Source: Candidatus Kapaibacterium sp.
Lineage (GTDB): Bacteria; Bacteroidota; Ignavibacteria; Kapaibacteriales; UBA7675
Assembly: GCA_028284775.1 (NCBI GenBank)
Contig: JANQRB010000153.1
Coordinates: 1 to 64,000 of the forward strand
Length of the DNA: 64,000 nucleotides
Direction: 5' to 3'
Of this stretch, positions 38,301-48,000 are shown in pieces (the stretch's first letter is position 1; the number at the start of each line of letters is the position of its first letter). Below the pieces are notes generated by a model. The model was not told where the DNA came from. It searched no databases and worked only from the letters and a program-made list of their open reading frames with translations. The translations under genes and the position numbers were made by a program.

Positions 38301-40397
38301 CTCATAACTGACGTGCCCGACCAGAATGCCGACAGAGTGACTATAAGCGGGGCGACAGCCTGCGGGTCTGCTGTTGATTTTGCCCGCTTGTTCGTAGGAC
38401 AGCCAAAAACCGTGTTTAATGATCCGCTCATCAATCTGCTTGACATTCGCTATACCGATTTTCGCAACGTCGTAGTCGAAGCTGTCAATGTTCCCATCGA
38501 GCCGATTTCAAATTGCAGCTTTCAGCTCAATGGCGATAAGGCGGAAAACAAGGGCTTTCTCGTGCCCGCTTTACTGCGCGTTTGGTTCAACGATAGACTG
38601 GATAAGATTCTCGTCATTCAGCCGCAGGGTGTTCACGTAGGGAATGTCGATATCACAGGCTGTACTTTCAGCGACAGCTTTGGCGATCGCGACGAAAACT
38701 CCATGCGTGAAGACGATCAATACAAGATTGGCGGCGTCTTGATAGTGAGAATGCTCTGGGTGAATATCAAGTCCAACATCTTCGAGTATCTGAATACGAG
38801 TATTTCTTCTGACAGAGTAATGTCGCTCGATGTCAATTCAAACTTTTTCAACACTTGTAGCTTTGGTCTTTTTGATCATTCTTCAGCCGTCAATTTCTGC
38901 CAGAATCAACTGGAGCGCGTACAATTCGGCAGTGCGTTTCAAACTTCGCGACCCAGTTCGATCCATGAAAACAACTACAACATCTGCGGCCGCGGCGGCC
39001 TTTACAACCTCGATTCGCCGCTGCTGAATGTGCGGCAAAACAATTTCAGTGAATTCGCCGCCGCAATTTATGCCAAATCAGGTGTCGTAAGCATGACCAA
39101 AAACGCCGACCCGGACGGCAAAATCATCAACGGTTTCAACAATTTCTTCTTTTCCTCCGATGATGCCGTTAACGCTGAATTTCTAACCGTCACAGAAGAA
39201 TCAAATGGCGTGGTGACGCAGCGGGAAAATATGGCTTATGACTTTCAATTCGAACAAGGCGCTTCGACCGAGAATATCTTCGAGTGCGGCTACAATATGA
39301 TGTCGCTATACAGCCGTTTTCATTTGTTTAATCAAAGCGCCCTCGACGATCCCGTCAATACACCGATTGCTCTGTTCAATGTCAGAAACAATCTATGGAG
39401 TCATCCCGGATCTCCGTTTATTCGTTTCGACGCCAATAACAAGGTACAACACGACGGTCTGCCGATTAACACCGAAGAATCAGTTACGCCCTCCTGCGAT
39501 CTCAAACCTGACGATCCCAATATTGCCAATCTCCTCTGCGAAAATACCGGTTCCGCCCATCACGGCGGTTGCGATGAGGACGAATTTGTCAATATCGGTG
39601 AATGGCCGCATCTCGGTTCGGCCGGTGTTAGACATCTCGCCTTCGCTTATGCCAACGCGCGCACGAAAATGTTTGATACGCAAGAGGCAGCCAGTTGCCG
39701 CAAGACCAAAATGTACGATGCCTTTCAAGCCGCTTCGCTGCTCGATGTCAATGGCGGAGCCTATGGCCCCCTCAAAACCGACTACACGAATGTTACGCTT
39801 TCAACCGGCGCAACGGTCGGCGAGAAAGCGCTGGCAATCTACCTGAAAGGGCAGGTTCATGAAGAGCTGAATGAAACAACGGCAGCCATCAGCGCTTATA
39901 ATGAGATTTTGACAAACTACACGAGGGCTGATGTTTTTCTGCCGGCCAAATGGCGCGTTCAGTACATCCAGGCCAGCACGGCCGATGTCGATCACGGGGA
40001 TACTTACGAACAACTGATGGTCGCCTATCAGACGCAGGTCTGGAACGATATGCGGATAGAATCAGGAAGCATTCCTACTAAGCGATCGCCTGCGCCGGAC
40101 GGTACAACAGAGCCTTTCATAGCGCTTACCGGCAGTCCCGCGGCACTGACAATGATCAGCCCAAACCCCTTCAACGACAAGACCCGCATCAGGTACATAC
40201 TGGCAGAATCCGGTCACGTGCGACTTGTCCTGACATCTGCCCTTGGCAATGTGATCAGAGTGTTGGAGCAGGGTCGGCGTTCGGCAGGCGCGCATGAAAT
40301 CGAACTCGATGCCGGGGCACTTCCAAGCGGCAGCTATTTTTGCCGGTTGGAAGTTAAGGGACAGGTTTTCAGTCGACAAATGCAACTGATTCGATAA
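35376..40397 (+). CDS. Subtilase (S8) with long beta-helix region and T9SS-type sorting domain
   Basis: 1673 aa from ATG 35376 (AGGA upstream; signal peptide FAVLALLCLAVCLPAVA). Residues about 75-560 form a divergent S8 peptidase domain: Asp in IIVDIDDDF (about 88-92), His178 in GNGHGYGIF, oxyanion Asn263 in AAIGNS, and Ser411 in GNSHAAPQVSG. All triad positions can be filled, although the Asp and Ser motifs differ from the usual D[ST]G and GTS.AAP. From about 580 to 1500 there are many short beta repeats (LTIDG, GGTL.I.G, GATLQIEF.AAISG), which suits a right-handed beta-helix. The end is a T9SS type A domain: ISPNPFNDKTRIRY, then VRLVLTSALGNVIRVLEQG, LPSGSYFCRL and QMQLIR. It could be a surface protease or adhesin. 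Confidence 0.92.
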   Translation: MKVKFRFAVLALLCLAVCLPAVAQLKYDPGMQPGMSLIDIPETADRLANHENALRDDYYRLGWQYFLFEQNVPMAWSITQGIPSIIVDIDDDFSQVNYEAHWQEADIIYQMSQIFEDYDNPDTPWRLKGSSVGNFIWIANDKFYEFTDVATQPYGEYPLPSKFTSDGGTSLLYGGNGHGYGIFSVALAQRDDVGIVGVAPDCSGIATPVLLYDYTNIDVDPVTPGYQLVDVLSLSVVVSESAGSAALRESIRKGVVIVAAIGNSLQEFGHRSEQFPAVACSAAPQDLEHLYVAPKVSYPAAHAWDIDNGGVVDVTKDIKVIAVASVNPGSVVNPNSPCAYWSDEDPVYPKNHQYSPGKDKFPAASVQDREALREYACVDIVTYGNQVTATYEPGVEPAISDQYGFGRGGNSHAAPQVSGTVALMRSVNKWLSSDGSEPSDKDDVHRRAYNILTFTAQKIVDAGISGMHQYTNYETSPPTYALLPGHSCWDAGKFTDLPSDYPLADVIATQPADFAYSISPHDPLQRAWSKRFGYGLLDSYRAVAHAIIKKAEWQYQTSQILATDANSLNENGNYLVHAGAFRNVNGSAGSVLEHGGTTLPGGPAYANNHGETVINGSSTVLTVPTNTILTIDGIVRQSGPSLGSNKIETQGSGKILMAGYLENVELKGNTEIGDLRIHADLSAGTPKGRLSLGGGSSNVFGSISLEEDGEVKLDNGTMTLEAGGAIHMGGNKDLIVQNGATLLMEYPSRISAESGRKVLIESGGKIVIRRKPSSDDVWQSEILCELEIQSGGELQIDDYAFVRFDGITKQPGATISFDPAKLARVDIDDASVFNNASEFFGTTELSQDLVISSGTSIVKPGASIECNSFDIIIKNGATLQIEFNAAISGDPGSSIEIESGGTLMINGPGSILAQGRYSSTDILVPELRVEGDLVLEDNAIARFNHFFVDQSADFICKPGSHLILNERKSYHCLGRLITDVPDQNADRVTISGATACGSAVDFARLFVGQPKTVFNDPLINLLDIRYTDFRNVVVEAVNVPIEPISNCSFQLNGDKAENKGFLVPALLRVWFNDRLDKILVIQPQGVHVGNVDITGCTFSDSFGDRDENSMREDDQYKIGGVLIVRMLWVNIKSNIFEYLNTSISSDRVMSLDVNSNFFNTCSFGLFDHSSAVNFCQNQLERVQFGSAFQTSRPSSIHENNYNICGRGGLYNLDSPLLNVRQNNFSEFAAAIYAKSGVVSMTKNADPDGKIINGFNNFFFSSDDAVNAEFLTVTEESNGVVTQRENMAYDFQFEQGASTENIFECGYNMMSLYSRFHLFNQSALDDPVNTPIALFNVRNNLWSHPGSPFIRFDANNKVQHDGLPINTEESVTPSCDLKPDDPNIANLLCENTGSAHHGGCDEDEFVNIGEWPHLGSAGVRHLAFAYANARTKMFDTQEAASCRKTKMYDAFQAASLLDVNGGAYGPLKTDYTNVTLSTGATVGEKALAIYLKGQVHEELNETTAAISAYNEILTNYTRADVFLPAKWRVQYIQASTADVDHGDTYEQLMVAYQTQVWNDMRIESGSIPTKRSPAPDGTTEPFIALTGSPAALTMISPNPFNDKTRIRYILAESGHVRLVLTSALGNVIRVLEQGRRSAGAHEIELDAGALPSGSYFCRLEVKGQVFSRQMQLIR

Positions 40398-40410
40398 TTC
40401 GTCAGCTGGC

Positions 40411-40456
40411 GTCCTGCGCGCCGTGTTGCTCTTACGCGACGCGCAGGACTCTCTTT
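40411..40456 (+). terminator. Probable terminator hairpin after the subtilase gene
   Basis: A perfect 10-bp stem, GTCCTGCGCG (40411-40420) with CGCGCAGGAC (40440-40449), has a 19-base loop and is followed by TCTCTTTTA. It starts 14 bp after the stop. The T run is imperfect and the loop long, so strength is uncertain. Confidence 0.55.
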
Positions 40457-40654
40457 TAACTCGACGATTTCCGATTTTCAACACGGAAATTAGGCCACTT
40501 CAAAAAATCCGCCAACTATTGCAGTCGAGAACACAAGGGCCATATTGGCGACAAAGGCAGGATTAACTCCCCTGCCAGGCGTTATTATATGCGGATAATC
40601 AGGCCGACAGATTTCACAGCCGTCTAAGATCTTCGAAGCGGATGGCGCTCCGCT

Positions 40655-41674
40655 TTATTCCGCTCGGCCATCCTGCCCTCCCATGCTGCCGAAACCCTGC
40701 CAGAGAGTTTTACTGCTGACGAAGCTGCGATATCTTCCCGGCGACATCCCCGTCTTACTGCGAAACAGAGATCCGAAGGAACCGACGCTTTCAAATCCGA
40801 CGGCATAACAGATTTGCGCCGTACTCAGGCCGCTGTGCTCCAACAATTCACGTGCGCGGGCGATCCTTTTGTTGCTGATGTAGCGATAGGGCGTAACGCC
40901 AAATGTCTGCCTGAACATCCGCAGGAAGTGGTGAGGGTTGTAATAAGCGACATTGGCGATTTCCTGTAGTGACAAGCGACGCTCGAAATTGCTCTCCATG
41001 TAATCGCGCGCAATCGCCAGACGCCGACGCATCTCAGCCTTGACGGATTGCCCTACCTTATGTGAATGATCGCTTAATGCCGGATCCGCATTCCGGTGCC
41101 TGGCAATCACAGTTTCCAACAGGGTAAAAAACTGCTCCTGCAGGCCCAACACGCTGCGTGACCCATTCAGAACGGATTGACGCAGTGTCGTTAACAGGGG
41201 TGAAATCCGACTATCGTGACGATGCAAATGCTCCGCAAACTGCAGCGGCTGTTTGCAGTCATCGTGGGGATAATCGAGCTTGAGATCGGCCGATGTGGTT
41301 ACACATCGGTATACGGCATCAACAAGATCGGGAGCGAAAAACACAATGAAGGACTCGACGATATCTTCCGACTGAATGATGGAGTCGTATTCCTGTCCGT
41401 GATTGAGTATCAGATACGTTTGCCCGTCGACACGCAGTTTGCGCCCGTTGACTACATAGCTTTCCTGGCCGCGAACCGCGCACTTAATCGACAGCGCGCC
41501 CGCCAGACCCGAGTGACCGATGTTGTTTAACTTCGTGTTAATCGCCAGACTGGGGCGCGCTTCGGGAGGCAATCCGTCTGAGTGAAATGGTTTACAACTC
41601 CCGCGCTCAACGAGTTCTCCACTTCTGAATCCGCGCAAGTGCACGCCTTCATCAATCATCCTCAATTCCACCAA
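40655..41674 (-). CDS. AraC-family transcriptional regulator
   Basis: 339 aa. N-terminal half (about 1-200) is a cupin-like sensing domain (LRVDGQTYLILNHGQEYDSI). The C-terminal 100 residues have the two helix-turn-helix motifs of AraC/XylS proteins: RLSLQEIANVAYYNPHHFLRMF and LSTAQICYAVGFESVGSFGSLF, with the conserved FGVTPYRYI and TGMSPGRYR. Divergent from the LRR protein gene, with 271 bp between them, so it may regulate that gene. The effector is unknown. Confidence 0.93.
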   Translation of the reverse strand: MVELRMIDEGVHLRGFRSGELVERGSCKPFHSDGLPPEARPSLAINTKLNNIGHSGLAGALSIKCAVRGQESYVVNGRKLRVDGQTYLILNHGQEYDSIIQSEDIVESFIVFFAPDLVDAVYRCVTTSADLKLDYPHDDCKQPLQFAEHLHRHDSRISPLLTTLRQSVLNGSRSVLGLQEQFFTLLETVIARHRNADPALSDHSHKVGQSVKAEMRRRLAIARDYMESNFERRLSLQEIANVAYYNPHHFLRMFRQTFGVTPYRYISNKRIARARELLEHSGLSTAQICYAVGFESVGSFGSLFRSKTGMSPGRYRSFVSSKTLWQGFGSMGGQDGRAE

Positions 41675-41945
41675 TAGTGCCTGTGCCAGCTGTATGCCCG
41701 GAGCGGCTTACGCAAAGATCGATCCGGAGTTTCTTGCTGCGGACCGAATTTTTCCTGTTAGCTGCGGCGGACCGGAAATACGCCTCCAATAGCAATAAGT
41801 CAATATTGAAGTAGAATGTGGTCAAGGCGCCGCCTAGATTCGCGGTGTACAAAGATGGGAACAACGATACCTGGGGCTGAGAGCGGATCGGCAATACTTC
41901 CGTACACAAAGAAAAGAGTTACTAACATATCAAAATCCTTGCCGT

Positions 41946-44573
41946 ATGAAATCGCGATATTTATTGTTGATGCTGGCTTTTGCGAGCATTTCGGGCCATG
42001 CTCAGGAGAATGATTCCCTAGTCCTGGTTCAATTCTATGAAACGACGGGTGGAACGGAGTGGGCGGACAACACCAACTGGCTGAGTGAAGAGCCGCTCAA
42101 TACCTGGTTCGGAGTTAGTGTTGAAGACGACCGCGTCACCGAATTACAATTGACTTCCAATAATCTAACCGGATCGCTGCCGGCGGTACTGGGTCGCCTG
42201 ACCGCACTGCGGGAACTGGTGCTGGCGAACAACCAGCTCGTAGGCCCGATTCCGGCTGAGCTGGCCGAAATCTCAAGTCTTGAAAATCTCAACCTCGTCG
42301 TTAACCAACTAAGCGGCACTATTCCCCCGGGGCTCTTTGAGCTACAAAACTTGTGGCAGTTCGCGCTCGAGCAGAACCAATTGACCGGCTCCCTGCCCGA
42401 GACAATCAATCTGCCGAACTTGTCCAACCTCACGCTGAGATTTAATCAGCTCTCCGGTCCCATCCCGGCGGCCCTGTGGGACCTGGACCAACTGCGCGGC
42501 CTGACGCTGGCCACCAATAATTTCGTGGGCACGCTCCCGCCGGCCATAGCCAAGCTGCAAAATCTGGAAATACTGAGTTTTGCCAACAATCAACTCAGCG
42601 GTCCCATCCCGACGGAGATTACGTCCTTGACGAATCTTCGCTCGCTGGTGCTGGGCAACAATCAGTTTAACGGCACAATTCCTCAGGAAATCGGTCGTTT
42701 GAGTCAACTGAGCGAGCTTGTGCTTGCGAACAACGACCTGATCGGCGCCATTCCCGCCGGATTGATGGATCTCGATAAATTGACAGTTCTTGTGCTCAGC
42801 GACAACCGGCTGAGCGGCATGATTCCGCCCGGCCTTGGATCGCTCAGCTCACTTTCCATTCTCTTGCTCGACGACAATCAGTTTTTCGGCAGCATTCCGC
42901 CTGAGCTCGGACAGCTTGGCCAACTGGGCACCCTCCTGCTTTCCAACAACAATCTCAGCGGCTCTATCCCGCCTGAATTGGGTGCACTCGGCGCTCTGAC
43001 TAACCTGCGAGCCAATAACTGCGGGCTTAGCGGCGGCATTCCCGGCGAGCTCGGCAATTTGTCACAGCTTCAGTTTCTCTTTCTTGCCGACAACAGGCTG
43101 AGCGGCACGATTCCGCCGGCCCTGGGTCAGCTATCCGAACTAACGGTGCTGCATCTTCAGGGCAATGAATTGTCCGGAACGATTCCCGCCAAACTGGCTG
43201 AGTTGGAAAGTCTGCAGATTCTGGGCTTGCACCTTAATCAGCTCAGCGGCACGATTCCGGCCGCCATCGGCGGGTTGACGAGCCTGCAACAACTGGGATT
43301 GTATAGCAATCGTTTAAGCGGAACGATTCCCGTCGAACTTGGAAACATTGTACAACTTAGTCGCCTGTTTATGCACGATAATAATCTGTCGGGTTCCATA
43401 CCGCCCGAACTGGGATCGCTCGCCCAGCTGGAAATGTTAACATTGAACCAGAATCAGTTAAGCGGCTCTATTCCCGCGTCCCTGGGGAATCTGGCGCAAC
43501 TCGTGCAGCTGGATTTGTTTGAGAATCAGTTAAGCGGTTCGATACCCTCTGAGCTGGGGCAGCTGGGCAACATCGTCCGCCTGGATTTGGAACACAACCT
43601 GCTGAGCGGCGAAATCCCCCCGACACTGGGCAATCTGGCAAATGCGCAGCTTCTCTTGCTGGCGGACAACCAATTGAACGGTGCCATACCCGCCGAGTTG
43701 GGCAGGCTGAGCAATGCCATTGCCATCTCCCTCAGTCAGAATCAACTCGAGGGTCGGATTCCGCCCGAGATGGGATCGCTTGGCGGCTTACAGGCTCTGA
43801 CCCTATGGCAAAACAAGCTGTCGGGACCGATCCCGACTCAATTTGGCAATCTGCAGAATCTGGAGATTCTGGATATCAGCCGCAACAGCCTGCACGGTAT
43901 CGGTGACATTCAACGCCTGTCAAGACTTACTACACTGAACATCAGTAACAATCGCATGGATTTTGGCGATGTGGAGCCCTACCTCAACGTTGCTAATTTC
44001 AGCTACGACGAACAGGACAGCATCGGACAGGAACTACATCTTACACCGACTGTCGGCGAATTCTTAAGCCTGTCGGTTGATGTCGGCGGTGAGAACAATC
44101 TTTACCAATGGTTTAAGGATGGCAGCGCCGTTCCCGGAGCAATGGCGACAGAGCTCATTCTCCCGTCATCCACCGCTGCAGATCTGGGGACATATCACTG
44201 CCGCATCATCAACACCCTGGTTCCGCAGCAAGTCCTGACTCTTTACAGCCGCGAGATGCACGTTAGCCTGGCTACATCCGTGGACGCGCAAATCGACAAA
44301 TCGCAATGGTTCTCACTCAACTACATCGGGCCGGTCCCGGTTCGGCACAGGACACAGCTTAGCTACACTTTACGCAAGGCTGGTCATGTACGAATTCAGA
44401 TATTCGATAACCAGGGACATCTCGTCCGGACACTCGTGAACGGCCAGCAGGCATCGGATACCTACCATGTCGACTTTATTCCGAAGGTGACTGCATCCGG
44501 CGTCTATCACTGTCGTATCAGCCTCGACGGCATTCCGATACTTGTCGAAAAACTCCTGATAGTCGGTAAATGA
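41946..44573 (+). CDS. Plant-type leucine-rich-repeat surface protein with Ig-like and sorting-like domains
   Basis: 875 aa. Signal peptide (MKSRYLLLMLAFASISGHA). Residues about 25-65 match the N-terminal cap of bacterial and plant LRRs (FYETTGGTEWADNTNW). Then about 24 tandem 24-residue repeats of the plant-specific form LxxLxLxxNxLSGxIPxxLGxL and two degenerate ones, to about residue 680. An Ig-like domain follows (YQWFKDGSAVPG, then GTYHCRI). The last 85 residues resemble a T9SS type A domain (YTLRKAGHVRIQIFDNQGHLVRTLV, GVYHCRISLDG), but the usual PNPF is replaced by GPVPV. A superhelical binding protein for protein or glycan ligands is likely. No good ribosome site precedes ATG 41946. Confidence 0.93.
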   Translation: MKSRYLLLMLAFASISGHAQENDSLVLVQFYETTGGTEWADNTNWLSEEPLNTWFGVSVEDDRVTELQLTSNNLTGSLPAVLGRLTALRELVLANNQLVGPIPAELAEISSLENLNLVVNQLSGTIPPGLFELQNLWQFALEQNQLTGSLPETINLPNLSNLTLRFNQLSGPIPAALWDLDQLRGLTLATNNFVGTLPPAIAKLQNLEILSFANNQLSGPIPTEITSLTNLRSLVLGNNQFNGTIPQEIGRLSQLSELVLANNDLIGAIPAGLMDLDKLTVLVLSDNRLSGMIPPGLGSLSSLSILLLDDNQFFGSIPPELGQLGQLGTLLLSNNNLSGSIPPELGALGALTNLRANNCGLSGGIPGELGNLSQLQFLFLADNRLSGTIPPALGQLSELTVLHLQGNELSGTIPAKLAELESLQILGLHLNQLSGTIPAAIGGLTSLQQLGLYSNRLSGTIPVELGNIVQLSRLFMHDNNLSGSIPPELGSLAQLEMLTLNQNQLSGSIPASLGNLAQLVQLDLFENQLSGSIPSELGQLGNIVRLDLEHNLLSGEIPPTLGNLANAQLLLLADNQLNGAIPAELGRLSNAIAISLSQNQLEGRIPPEMGSLGGLQALTLWQNKLSGPIPTQFGNLQNLEILDISRNSLHGIGDIQRLSRLTTLNISNNRMDFGDVEPYLNVANFSYDEQDSIGQELHLTPTVGEFLSLSVDVGGENNLYQWFKDGSAVPGAMATELILPSSTAADLGTYHCRIINTLVPQQVLTLYSREMHVSLATSVDAQIDKSQWFSLNYIGPVPVRHRTQLSYTLRKAGHVRIQIFDNQGHLVRTLVNGQQASDTYHVDFIPKVTASGVYHCRISLDGIPILVEKLLIVGK

Positions 44574-45059
44574 TTCAACAGTGCGCTGACACGGAGACAT
44601 TGGAACCAGGTTTGGCTCAGTTTATGCCTTAAGCATTTGAGTTAACCAGCCGATCAGGACGCTTTGCCGCCGGAAGGCAGTGAATGGTCATCGCTGCAAT
44701 TCTCAACTCTTTACCTTAGAAGAGACGACCAAGGGAAGCCCGGGAGGTGATGAAATCTCAGCCCCCTCCCGGCTTCCCTTTTTTTCCCGATTGAGGGCGG
44801 CGCGCTGAGGATGAGAATTGTTAATGCAAATCCGCCAGCGCGAACGAGTCTTTTGCTCTTCTTAGGTCAACCGCGAATCTCCCGTCACCAGCGGCATGGG
44901 GGATGCGCGATTTTTGTGCTCTCAAAAGGCTGTCGCAGATAATGATTCCGGATGTTGCAGCGACAGGAGCATTGATTCGAGCGGGCTTCCGCCTCTGTCG
45001 GCTTCGTTGCAAAGCGCATGACCCCGCCGGCTTGAGACTCCGGCGAGGTCTCACCCGGA
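44574..45059. other. Intergenic region between convergent genes
   Basis: 486 bp. Apart from the terminator at 44733-44785 and a weak 6-bp hairpin (TGAGAC/GTCTCA, about 45032) just beyond the 3' end of the minus-strand gene, nothing is recognised. Confidence 0.5.
44733..44785 (+). terminator. Rho-independent terminator after the LRR gene
   Basis: Strong GC-rich stem: GGGAAGCCCGGGAGG (44733-44747) pairs with CCTCCCGGCTTCCC (44765-44778) with a single bulged base, and is followed by seven T (44779-44785). 160 bp after the LRR gene stop. Confidence 0.85.
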
Positions 45060-48000
45060 TTACTTATATAAAACAACTGTCTGCGCCACGCGATAGAGCG
45101 CGCCGTTTGCCGTGCGAGCATCGATAATGATCTGATAACTGCCCGAGGACAGCGACGCGCAATTGGTAGATTGGCCGTCCCAGCCAATTGAATGCCGACC
45201 ACCTGCCAAGGGCATATCAATCAAATCGGCGATAAGCTGTCCCGTCGGGCTCAGCACGCGAATGCGCAGGTCGGAGTCCTGCTGCAGCGTGAATGTGATG
45301 CGGGTTTCTTTGTCGAAGGGATTCGGCGTAATGTGAAGGTCGCATATTGCGCAGCCCCCGGGTACGTCTCCCTGATCGCCCTGATACAGGAAATCGCCCG
45401 CTCCCGCTTTCAGGTTAACAATATTAACATCCACCGTAGCCGTTGAGCTGCCGCCGTGTCCATCGTCGATCGTGTAGCTAAAACTGTCTTGTCCGTCGGG
45501 TGCGGGGCCCAGGCTGTAGGTGACCGTCGTTCCGCCGCCTGTAATCGACACCGTTCCCTGGGTGCCGTCGGTTTTGCCGATGATCGTAAAGCTGTGACCG
45601 TCGGGATCGCTGTCATTGTCCAGAACAGTAAAGGCTGTACTGCTGTTGCTCGGCGTGGATTCAAGGTCGCCCAGTGCGCGCGGCGCGCGGTTGCGGAAAA
45701 AAACCGCGACGGCGTTGTCACCCACGCCGCCGGCATACAGGTGTTCGCTACCCGGACTGACAATGACGCTGCGGGCATTGCGAAGTCCGTCAACACCGTC
45801 GACTCCGTCGCGCTGACGTTCTTCAAACTTCAATTCGCCATCGGAAAGATTGCGCTTAAACAAAGCCAGGGCATGATCGCGATCGCCGGCCACATACACA
45901 TTGGCGCCATCCGGACTCACCGCGACATCGAACGCACCGTGTAAGCCATCGACGCCCGCAGTCCCGTCGCGATGGCGCTCAACAAAGCTCAGGCTGCCGG
46001 TGCTGGCGCTGCGGCTGAAGACGGCCAGAGCGCGGTCGCCCAGACCGGTAGCATAAAGGTGGGCGGCGTCCGGGCTGACGAAAACGGCTGTCGCTTTATT
46101 TAAACCGTCAACGCCGCCGACACCATCGCGCAATCGCTCCAAAAATGTTAAACGGCCGTCGACCAGACTGCGGGTGAACACCGCAACAGCATGGTCACCG
46201 TTGCCGGCGAGGTATACACTTGTACCGTCGGGACTCGCATGCACGCTATGCGCTCGCCGCAGACCGTCGACGCCATCGGCGCCGTCTTTGTGACATTCCA
46301 GGTAGCTCAGTCGCCCCGTCAGCTGATCGCGACGAAACACTGCGACGGCATTACTCGCGAAGCCGGCAACATACAGCGTTTGACCGTCGATACTCACGGC
46401 CAGGTCCTTCGGCCGCTTGATGCCATCGACACCGCCGACGCCCTGGCGCAATCGTTCGACAAAGGTCAGGCTGCCCGTGGTGCCGGCGCGCAGGAATACA
46501 ACGACGGAATTATCGCGATAGCCGGCGGCATAGAGATGTTTGCCGTCCGGACTGATTGCCAGCGCGCTGAGATTACGCAGGCCGGTAACGCCGCCCCGTC
46601 CGTGGCGAATACGCCCCAGGTAGGTCAGGCTGCCTGTCGTGCTTGCGCGGCTGAATATGGCAATCGAATGATCGAGTTGCCCTGCCGCATAGAGATGCCG
46701 GCCATCCGGGCTGACGACGACATCACTGGGACGCCGCAAACCGCGCACTGCGTCAACGCGATCTTTACGCCGCTCGATAAATTCCAGGTTGGCGGCATCC
46801 ATCACTCGCGGCTGCACCGCGATAACGACACTTCCGGTGACCTGACAGCCGGTCGAATTCCGAAGAGTGTAGTGGAAAACTTCCAGACCGACAAAGCCGG
46901 CATTCGGTGTGTAAGTCAGGCTTCCGGAACTGGCAAAACTCACGGCGCCATTTGTTGGTGTCGCAACTGTCGTAAGCTGCAGGCCGCTGCCCAAATCATT
47001 GCTCAGGACATTGAGCGTCACGGGCATTTGTTCTTCGGTGACGGCATGGTCCAATAATGGCAGGCCCAGAGAGGGTGAAATCGAGAGAGCCGTTACGGTG
47101 GGAGGGCCACCAAAGGCGATACTCACGGAAAGAGAAGCCGTCGTCCCCGTCCATACTACCGTTGCAATCGTCGTTCCCTGGCCGGCGCTTATTGTACCGC
47201 CGGAGGCCTGCCAGACATAACTTGCGCCCGGAAAAAAGCTTATGCTGTATACTTCAGGAACCTGAAGGCAGGGCGTTGTGGACCCGGCAATTGTCAAAAC
47301 GGGAACTAACTCAAAAGCGCCGATGTCCGGCACACCAAATCGCGCAACGCCGCGTTGATCCAGGACCGAGGTGCCGGCAGTCGTACTGGCATTGATTGCA
47401 GGGCTCTCTGCCAGCAGGCGATGTGTTTGACCGAAACCGCCATTGTCTGCCAGTACATCGAGCTTCGGATCGATGGCCGTTGCCGACTCCAAGGCGCCGG
47501 GATTGGGCGTCGTGGTGCCGTTGGGATCGCCGTACCGGTCGCCGGTAGTATTGGAGCTGAAATTATACTGCCCAACCGTACCGATGAGGTTAAAACCATC
47601 CGAACCTGTGACGGCGCCGACATCGGGACATTCGCCTCCGCGGTCGGTGTTACCGGCAATGAGGTTGGACAGGAAGACATCGGTCGCCGCCCAGACGCCG
47701 CCGCCGTCGCCGCTGCCGTTATTATCGGCGTCGGCGATATTGGCGCTTATCGTGTTGCCCGCCAGATCGAGGTTTGGCGCTGAGGAGTAGATTCCGCCGC
47801 CGCGGTTGTCGGCTTCATTGGCCGAAAAAGTGCTGTTGAATATGTCCGCGAAGCTGGCTGTGGCTGCGAAGCCGCCACCGTCGGTTCCGGAGATGTTAGC
47901 GGAAAAGGTACTGTTCGTGACAAGGATAACTCCACCCTGGTGCATAATGGCCCCGCCACGCGATGACAGCGCCCGGTTGCCGTCAAAAGAACAGGTGGCA

